Positions 57,686-64,000 of a stretch of DNA of 64,000 nt are shown piece by piece. A program made the translations under genes and the position numbers. Position 1 is the first letter of the stretch, and every line of letters starts with the position of its first letter. The notes under the pieces were generated by a model. The model saw only the letters and a list, made by a program, of their open reading frames with translations. It did not search any database and had not been told where the DNA came from. The DNA is from Proteles cristata cristata (Eukaryota > Chordata > Mammalia > Carnivora > Hyaenidae): NCBI GenBank assembly GCA_017311185.1, contig JAESUZ010005099.1, forward strand, positions 62,001 to 126,000, given 5' to 3'.

Positions 57686-57689
57686 TTTG

Positions 57690-57985
57690 AACCTAAATGT
57701 TACCTCTTCAGGGAGGCCTTCCTAGCACTTTCGATTCAAGTATAAGCACCTGCTGAATCTCCTACACCACCATGTACTTCTCCTGTCACACCTCCTCCAT
57801 GCTTAGTGACAGTCACTGAGTAGTGTTCATGTCACCTTCTCTAGGAGGCTGCACATTCCAGGACATTAAGGATTGGGTCTCTCTTGCTCATTGTCTTAAC
57901 CTAAGAGCTCAACCTGGGATCTGGAAGACAGTGGATTCTCAGTAGTTATTTGTTGAATTAAAAAATAGATTGGATGAATGAGGCC
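57690..57985 (+). mobile_element. L2 LINE 3' end
   Basis: L2 3' end phrases: CCTCTTCAGGGAGGCCTTCC, then CATTAAGGATTGGGTCTCTC and CTCAGTAGTTATTTGTTGAA with ATGAATGAG at the end. Confidence 0.8.
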
Positions 57986-57989
57986 ACTT

Positions 57990-58745
57990 TTATTCAAAAA
58001 CAGCACCAGAAAACTATAAAGAAAATTTGTTGGAAATATAAGAATAATTTGACAATAATAAGTATGGGATACTTTAATATCTATCTCTCAGGGAAATAAA
58101 GAGAAAGAGGGAGTTGAAAAATAAACTTGCTATATATGTATATACATATATATATACAGCCATAGAACATTTACCAAAACATGACCATGTATTATGACTC
58201 AAAAAAGCAATAGGAAAGATTCATAAAAGCTACATTCTCTGAACACAGCACAATAAAGCTAGAAATTAATAATTAAAAGATAGTCAATAAATGAGTTGGA
58301 AGGGAATTAACCACTTACAGTATTCTAAATAATTTCCAGTTCAAAGAACTAAAAGTTAAAACTGCAGGTCATTAAAAATTAACACTAATGATAACACTAC
58401 ATATAAAAATCTGTGGATCTGTTCAAAACAAAACCCATAAGAAAATGTGCAGCCCTGATACATTTATTAATAAACAGTCAAATAAAGGAGCCAAATCTTC
58501 AACTTAAGAAATTAAAAAGAGATAATAAGCAAAATAAGCTAAAATGAAGGAGGGAAAAGTCTAATAATAAAAGTAGGAATTAATTTAAAAGCAAAACAAA
58601 AGTTAGAATTTATTAAGCCTAGAGTTCTAGAAAATCTGTTAGGAAAAAAGAGAGAAAACACAAATACACATTAAGAATGAGAAAGGTGATATAAGACCAT
58701 CTCAGGAAGGAATTTTTAAAATTATCAGTACTTTGTGTAAATAGA
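57990..58745 (+). mobile_element. Old L1 ORF2 fragment
   Basis: A-rich strand with diverged L1 ORF2 phrases, for example CACAGCACAATAAAGCTAGA and AATAAAGGAGCCAAATCTTC. No open frame. A TATATACATATATATATA run at about 58132-58157. Confidence 0.65.
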
Positions 58746-58749
58746 CCTT

Positions 58750-60960
58750 GATGACATGGATAATTTTGAGAAATCTATAACTTTTCATTTGAACTCTAAC
58801 TTTCTAAACATTTATATTATTTTATAATTCCAAATTCTGCATTGAATTATAAGGGGGGAAAAAAAACCCTGAATTCTGTCTCTTCTATGTTTCCCACATG
58901 CCCAGCAAGTTACTGCATGCGTATATATAGAATTCCTCACGCCAAGTTGAAAGAAATCTTTGCCATTATTGAAGTCTTTCTTGCCCTTCACCCCATTATG
59001 CCCACTCCCAACCACCCTCTGTACCACTGCCACTCCTTTCTTTTAAAAACATCTCTTCATTATATCACTTCAGTATTCAAAATCTCATAATGGTTCCTAT
59101 TTTTTACACAAACATAAGCCCCTCTGGCTAGCTTTCAGTGACCTCCATCATCCACTCTTCATTTTATCAACCCACCTCCTTTCCCAGAGGCTATTTCTTA
59201 GCCTATGTTTTCTATGTTAGTGTCCTTCTCAAGAAGAAAAATCAGTATTGAATGATTCTATCAGTTATAGAGAGTTCAGGCAGGAAAGGGAATTTTAGTG
59301 GGAATTTGCCTGAGACAGTAGAGGATTGGGTTTAGGGTTTTTAAGGAGAGAAATTATATGGTGAAGCTGTTCCACATTGTCCCACACTGACTGCAGTGAG
59401 CCACCTACTTTGAGGCCATAGATACTCACTGTCCTTGATGCTTTCAGTCTGCGCCCAGTCCTGAGCTGTAGCTCTGGCCACCCCTGCTGCAGAGACTACA
59501 GTTATGAGGCTTACTGCCCTCACTCTAACTCCTCCCGCAAGGAAAATTCTAGAATGAACAAGAAAAGATAAGGGCTTTCACTTTTATTTTCTTCACTGTG
59601 AAAATTTTCTTAAGAGGAAAAAGGATTCAAGGAGGGAAAAAATCCTAATGTGTCTTTTTTGAGAGTATGAGATCTCATTCTTTATGGCCTCATAGTTAAA
59701 ACCCGTTAGTCTTCCATACAGAACGATTTCACATTAGTGCAACTGTCACAAATAATTCCTATGAAACATGGACCCATAATTTGTTTTAGATGTGAAGATA
59801 ACATATAGCATTTATCAATGGATGGAGAAAATAAATAAATGCTTTGTAAAAAAATATCCTATAAGAAGGTTTTGACCTAGTTTTTCCTCCCAAAGCATTG
59901 ACTACAGTAGTCAGTTAATATCCATATGAGCCAGATAGTTATTTATAATGATTTGTGGAGAGATTCTTATTGTAGGACCTTAAAAAAAAAAAAAGAGAGA
60001 AAGAAAGACAAGAAAAGAAAAAAGGAAAAGAAAAAGAATAATTGGAAAGAGGACACCATACACTATTAAATGAAAACATACACATATACCTGATCTACAA
60101 ACCCAGGATACAAATATCCTCAGGTCTCTTTTATTTTTCCAGCTAATTGTTAGAGCAACTCCCTGCCAAATAAGCAACAAATTTATTTCCCTCTTGAGGC
60201 TTTCCCCACTTCCACACCCACAAAATGTCCCCCCACAGTGGACTCCTGCCTTGTTTCTTGCTGGCACCCAGTCTCCCCGATGGTCTTAAAAAGAATACTG
60301 GGCATCTACTGATCCAGCCCCTGAAGGGTGACTCCATTCCTTCAGGGTCAGCTTGGCCAAGGGATACCTCATGTCTGGGCCCCCAAGGTTGCAGAGCCCT
60401 GTATTCATCTTCATAGACATAAAACCATCACTCAACCCCTGAAAAAACACAGAACGCTGGGTTCAGAGTAATCCTGGCATTCATATGGCGGATCCACACA
60501 ACACTGCCTTTTCTATCCTCTGAGATCCATAGCTGAGTGATAAATACCTTCTGTTTTGCATGTCTCAGCCCCTGTGAGTCTGATTACATTTACTTTCTCC
60601 AGAGTGACTACAGGGTCATGCCCTGACCCTCTTAAAGAAAGATACTCTTAAAAACCTCTGAGAATCCCACAGCCCCTCTCCAATCAAAGCTACCTTCAGA
60701 GACTCAAGGGTGATTTATCCCCAAAATGAGACTCTCCAAGGTGACCTATGCCAGTTTTCTAAGAAGGCAACTCATACGATTCCATAGTATCAATCCTTCC
60801 TTTTCTAAGGGATGCTGACTTCTGCGACTATACAACGGTTTTCTAGGGTTTTCTTCCTGAGTAATAGAACTAATCCAAAGATTATCACTGGTAGACCCCC
60901 TACTATGTGCTTTTGTGAAGTGAATTGAGCACAATTTAATACAATGAAATAAAATTATAT
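58750..60960. other. Intergenic, some L2-like sequence
   Basis: About 58960-59215 looks like decayed L2 (CTCATAATGGTTCCTATTTT). A purine tract is at 59980-60045. No V segment, RNA gene or intact coding sequence is seen. Confidence 0.4.
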
Positions 60961-60966
60961 ATTAAG

Positions 60967-61025
60967 TGCTGGAGGCTGAGCCGGCTCCGGCAGGTCCAGG
61001 GGTCCCTGAAGGATGGACAGTGTCG

Positions 61026-61079
<54 letters not shown>

Positions 61080-61931
61080 CGAGATTCTTTTTGATCACCA
61101 GGCAGGCATCTCTGTCCTGTCGGTTTTGGTGACTTTATTTAAAGGTTCAAAAACAATATGAGGTCAGAGAAAGGAATTCTTTTACACTGGAAGGTCTTTT
61201 GCCATGACAATTGCAGAATTATCCCAATCATAGTGAATTTATGACCAAGGAAATAACAGGATGCTCTTAGTGGAAAACAGGATAACATATAGGTTAAGTT
61301 GTATATAGATAAGCTAGGAGCCATTCTGTTTGGCTCTCAAGAGGATGAATGTTTCTTAATTGGTTTGTTTGTGGAAACTACCAAGGGGGCTCTATATGTA
61401 TCAGTCTTTGCATCTGGGTTTATGTTTTAATTACTCTTATCTGTCCTCATCCCAGCTGCCAGTGTAAGGGAGGATGTTTGTGGAGCATAGGCCTTGAGGA
61501 AGGGACTGCCATACATCACCAGTTAGTAAGTTATGTTCTGCCCTATTTGTACCTTAACTATAAATTAGGTTCTTCTGACATGGGACCGGACTCAATTGTA
61601 ACTCTTGTTTTCTTTAGCCCCCTTTATTATCTAAGCCTTGGGTCTGCAAGGCCCATAGGAAGAGCCTTTCGACAATCATCCACAGAGCTTTCATCTAAAA
61701 TCTCTTTTGTAAAGGCAGGAATATGCTTTTCCTTATGAGGTATCTGTGTTCAGAATATGGGTCTGATATGGAATATTGTGAGGCCTGGTCAATACCAGCA
61801 GGCTCATTTCCAACACGAGCCAGTAGTAGCAGAAGGAGATACCAGTTTTCATTCTCATGGCAGGAGCTGTGCAAACGCTGCCGTTTCCTTGCTGTGACTG
61901 CCATCCAGAGAGGCCGGTGTGGCTCCCGGCA
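60967..61931 (-). mobile_element. Class II (ERVK-type) solo LTR, 6-bp TSD ATTAAG
   Basis: Antisense LTR of 965 bp, on the - strand TGCCGGGAGCC...CA. The flanks 60961-60966 and 61932-61937 are both ATTAAG. Same family as 56079-57140, with a (GA)n expansion at 61028-61077 inside the U5 side and a reversed polyadenylation region (GACTTTATTTAAAGG) at about 61130. No internal genes; a solo LTR. Confidence 0.9.
61028..61077 (+). repeat. (GA)n microsatellite inside a solo LTR
   Basis: About 24 GA units where the sister LTR at 56079 has only GAGAGTGAGAGAG. An expansion after insertion. Confidence 0.95.
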
Positions 61932-61937
61932 ATTAAG

Positions 61938-62855
61938 AGTTCTATCTCCCCGCTAAGGGTTTGGAGAAAGCAAATTAGTTTATTGGCCAAGAGAGTAGTA
62001 TCTACTTCAATATACCCTAGGTTTACCTTTTCCCAGGTCCCGTTATGCCTCTACTTGTCTTGTAATGCTCTCATTTGCATTATGCAACAGTTTGCAATGA
62101 GAGGTCACTGCCTGGTTTAAAGACCCTGTGTATGTAAACACCTTCTCAAAGTCACAATATCAATTCTGTATTGTTTTAGAGGCTTTGCTTCCCTCTAATT
62201 GTTTTTGCAAAATGTCCATGGCTGCCTTTCCTACCACCCAGGAACATTGGCGCTGTTCACAGCTTTGCTGAGGCACATGGCAGAGTCTCTATCCTGAGTC
62301 TGGTGGTCTGTTCTGCCCCCTCTTCCCTATTGGGTAATGCTTGTTAGTGGGTCTGGGTTAGTTACTAACAAAAACCTGAGCTCAAACAGATTCCTCCACT
62401 ATGTAGAACGATAGATTCGGTGACACTTACATGAACATCAGTAAAATCCACATAGGCCATAAAAGGTCAGGGATGCTACTTCTTGGTCATTGCATTTGCA
62501 ATAGTGCTTGTATCTGTAACCTGTGATCCATTTTCTTCATCATTCAGGAATGGATAAGGAGCAAGGTATGGGTACAGCAAATAAAAATTGAGATTTATTC
62601 ATACTGTACATTGGATTTGATACTACAGTCCAGGAATATCAATTTTAAGAGAACACAGCAGGACAGCTTGATCTAAAGGCATCAGTGCTTCTTTCTTCCT
62701 ATTCTTTTCCTATTTTATCATTGGAACTTCATAGCAAAGGAATATGATTTTTTGGTGTGTAAATGAGAGGCCCTACTGGTTGATAAATACTGAGTAGGAG
62801 ACCCAGCTTCTTGAGTGGGCAAATAGGAGAAAATATGCTACAAGAGAAAGAACAT
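61938..62855. other. Intergenic, nothing recognised
   Basis: No V segment or named repeat. Confidence 0.4.
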
Positions 62856-62857
62856 TA

Positions 62858-63040
62858 TTTTAAGAGAGAGAGAGAGAGAGCAAGGAGAGAGGCAGAGGGA
62901 GAGAGAGAGAGAAAGAGAAAGAGAGACAGAGAATCTTAAGTAGGCTCCACACTCAGCATGGAGCTCAGCTCAGGACTCAGTCTCATGAGCTGAAATCAAG
63001 AGTTGGATGCTCAATTGACTAAGCCACCCAGGTGCCCCAA
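62858..63040 (-). mobile_element. Feliform tRNA-derived SINE
   Basis: Antisense copy with long GAGAGA blocks, TTAAGTAGGCTCCACACTCA and reversed head ACTAAGCCACCCAGGTGCCC. Confidence 0.92.
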
Positions 63041-63430
63041 GAAGCGCATTTTAACTAAAAGCTGCCCTGGTCATCCCAAATTCATTAATGTGAAAGTCTC
63101 AGAAATGACACAGGGCTTCAATCGTGCTGTGAGTTGCAAAGATACAGAGGTCAGTCTCATTCAGCTCAAGAATCTTATAGATGCTGTGAGAAAAGGAATA
63201 AAGCTAGATGCACAAATTACTTACCTTGCATGTTTCACTGTGGCTATTGGAGCAAGAGTGAACGTGCAGTAGGAAACAGTAAGGACACTATTATCTGCCA
63301 GAATTACTTCAGCAGCATTTTAAGTAGCTTTTGTGAAATAAAAGCCAAGGGAAAATCGTAATGGCTAATTTGGCAACTTTTTTAAAAAAGGAAGAATAAG
63401 AGAGCCGTTCATAATGAAGCTTGTCTTCTA
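63041..63430. other. Intergenic with an unexplained 89-codon frame
   Basis: A + frame from 63003 to 63272 starts in the SINE and runs through this stretch (PKKRILTKSCPGHPKFINV and on). It could be a decayed coding or transposon piece, but I recognise no family and the start lies in a SINE. Confidence 0.3.
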
Positions 63431-63439
63431 AAGCAAATC

Positions 63440-63667
63440 AGATTTTTAAAAAAATGTTTTTAAAGCTTATTTTTGAGAGAGAGAGAGAGAGAGAAATAGA
63501 GCATGAGTGGGGGAGGGGCAGAGAGAGGTAGGTACAGAATCTGAAGCAGGCTCCAGGCTCTGAGCTGTCAGCACAGAACCTGATGCAGGGCTCAAACTCA
63601 CAAACCATGAAATCATGACGTGAGGCAAAGTCAGATGATCAAGTGACTGAGCCCCCCAGGCACCCCA
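63440..63667 (-). mobile_element. Feliform tRNA-derived SINE
   Basis: AATGTTTTTAAAGCTTATTT, (GA)n, CTGAAGCAGGCTCCAGGCTC and reversed head ACTGAGCCCCCCAGGCACCC. Confidence 0.94.
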
Positions 63668-64000
63668 TAAAGCAAAAGAGATTTTTAATAACTTTTCACC
63701 TTTTTAATTGGGGTTGGTGCGGGGGAGAATGGAAAATAGAAGGTATATAAGAGCCCTGAGCATGGTGGTGTCTCACCTCCGACCAGTTGAAGCTGAGGAA
63801 GATAGCGAAGTACTACATAAACACCAGTAGTGACTGTCTTTGAATGTGGAATTTATTGTTTTCTGTCCTCCATGGTTTCCACATCTATGGGATAAGGTCA
63901 GTAATTGAGCAGCTTCCTCAGTCCGAGAAGCGATTTTGGAAAAATAAGATATTCACTGCACTACTAATCAACAAAACTCTACTAAAAAAGTAGAACAAAA
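63668..64000. other. Intergenic to the window end
   Basis: Nothing recognised. A TATATAAGAG motif near 63744 is TATA-like, but no leader exon follows before the edge. Confidence 0.35.

Noticed and set aside
61349..61738. 129-codon + frame similar to one at 56562-56771
   Set aside because: The similarity is explained by both lying antisense in the same LTR family, not by a conserved protein.
63003..63272. 89-codon frame considered as a processed pseudogene
   Set aside because: No family recognised by eye, start codon inside a SINE, no poly-A tail seen; left as unexplained.
63668..64000. Search for TRAV39, TRAV40 or TRAV41 exons after TRAV38-2
   Set aside because: No leader, YxC end or 23-RSS found between 47.7 kb and the window end; they may lie beyond it.

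Overview
The window is vertebrate genomic DNA from a carnivore, most likely a felid. About 30 tRNA-derived SINEs of the feliform type (heads reading GGGGCGCCTGGGTGGCTC, then AGTCGGTTAAGCG and GGTCATGATCTC, and a CT-rich tail) lie on both strands. They sit with L1, L2, MIR, ERVL and LTR relics and long intergenic DNA. There is no bacterial-style gene content. Nearly all long reading frames are chance frames in repeats or intergenic sequence.

The real genes are variable (V) segments of the T-cell receptor alpha/delta locus, all on the + strand. Each has a short leader exon with a GT donor, a small intron, and a V exon with Cys23, Trp41 and the C-terminal YxC. Each is followed by a recombination signal (heptamer, 23-bp spacer, nonamer). 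In order they are: the 3' end of a TRAV29/DV5-like gene (1-97); a TRDV1-like pseudogene with one nonsense codon (7396-7963); TRAV26-2-like (10250-11045); TRAV34-like (16326-16916); TRAV36/DV7-like (18057-18586); an intact gene in the TRAV37 position (32992-33477); TRAV38-1-like (39675-40249); a V relic (about 44100-44220); and TRAV38-2-like (47032-47614). This follows the human order 29, 26-2, 34, 36, 37, 38-1, 38-2, but TRAV30-33 and TRAV35 are not visible and a TRDV1-type gene lies between TRAV29 and TRAV26-2.

Region by region: 0.1-7.2 kb is intergenic with SINEs and old L1. The region 7.2-19 kb is the dense V block, with L1 at 14.7-15.9 kb. The region 19-32.8 kb is gene-free, with an LTR-like element, L1, two related LTRs and large microsatellites. 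The region 32.8-48 kb holds TRAV37 and the TRAV38 pair, interleaved with ERVL fragments and a class II ERV LTR. The region 48-64 kb is gene-free, with two further antisense solo LTRs.

The segments work together only through V(D)J recombination. Each supplies an alternative N-terminal variable domain joined to a J (or D-J) segment outside the window to make a TCR alpha or delta chain. I found no undescribed multi-gene system. The best second-look items are the mosaic TRAV38 pair, the intact TRAV37, the displaced TRDV1 pseudogene, three class II LTR insertions with perfect 6-bp target duplications (one with a retroviral env-TM-like frame inside), and an L1 insertion with an unusual target duplication of about 185 bp.
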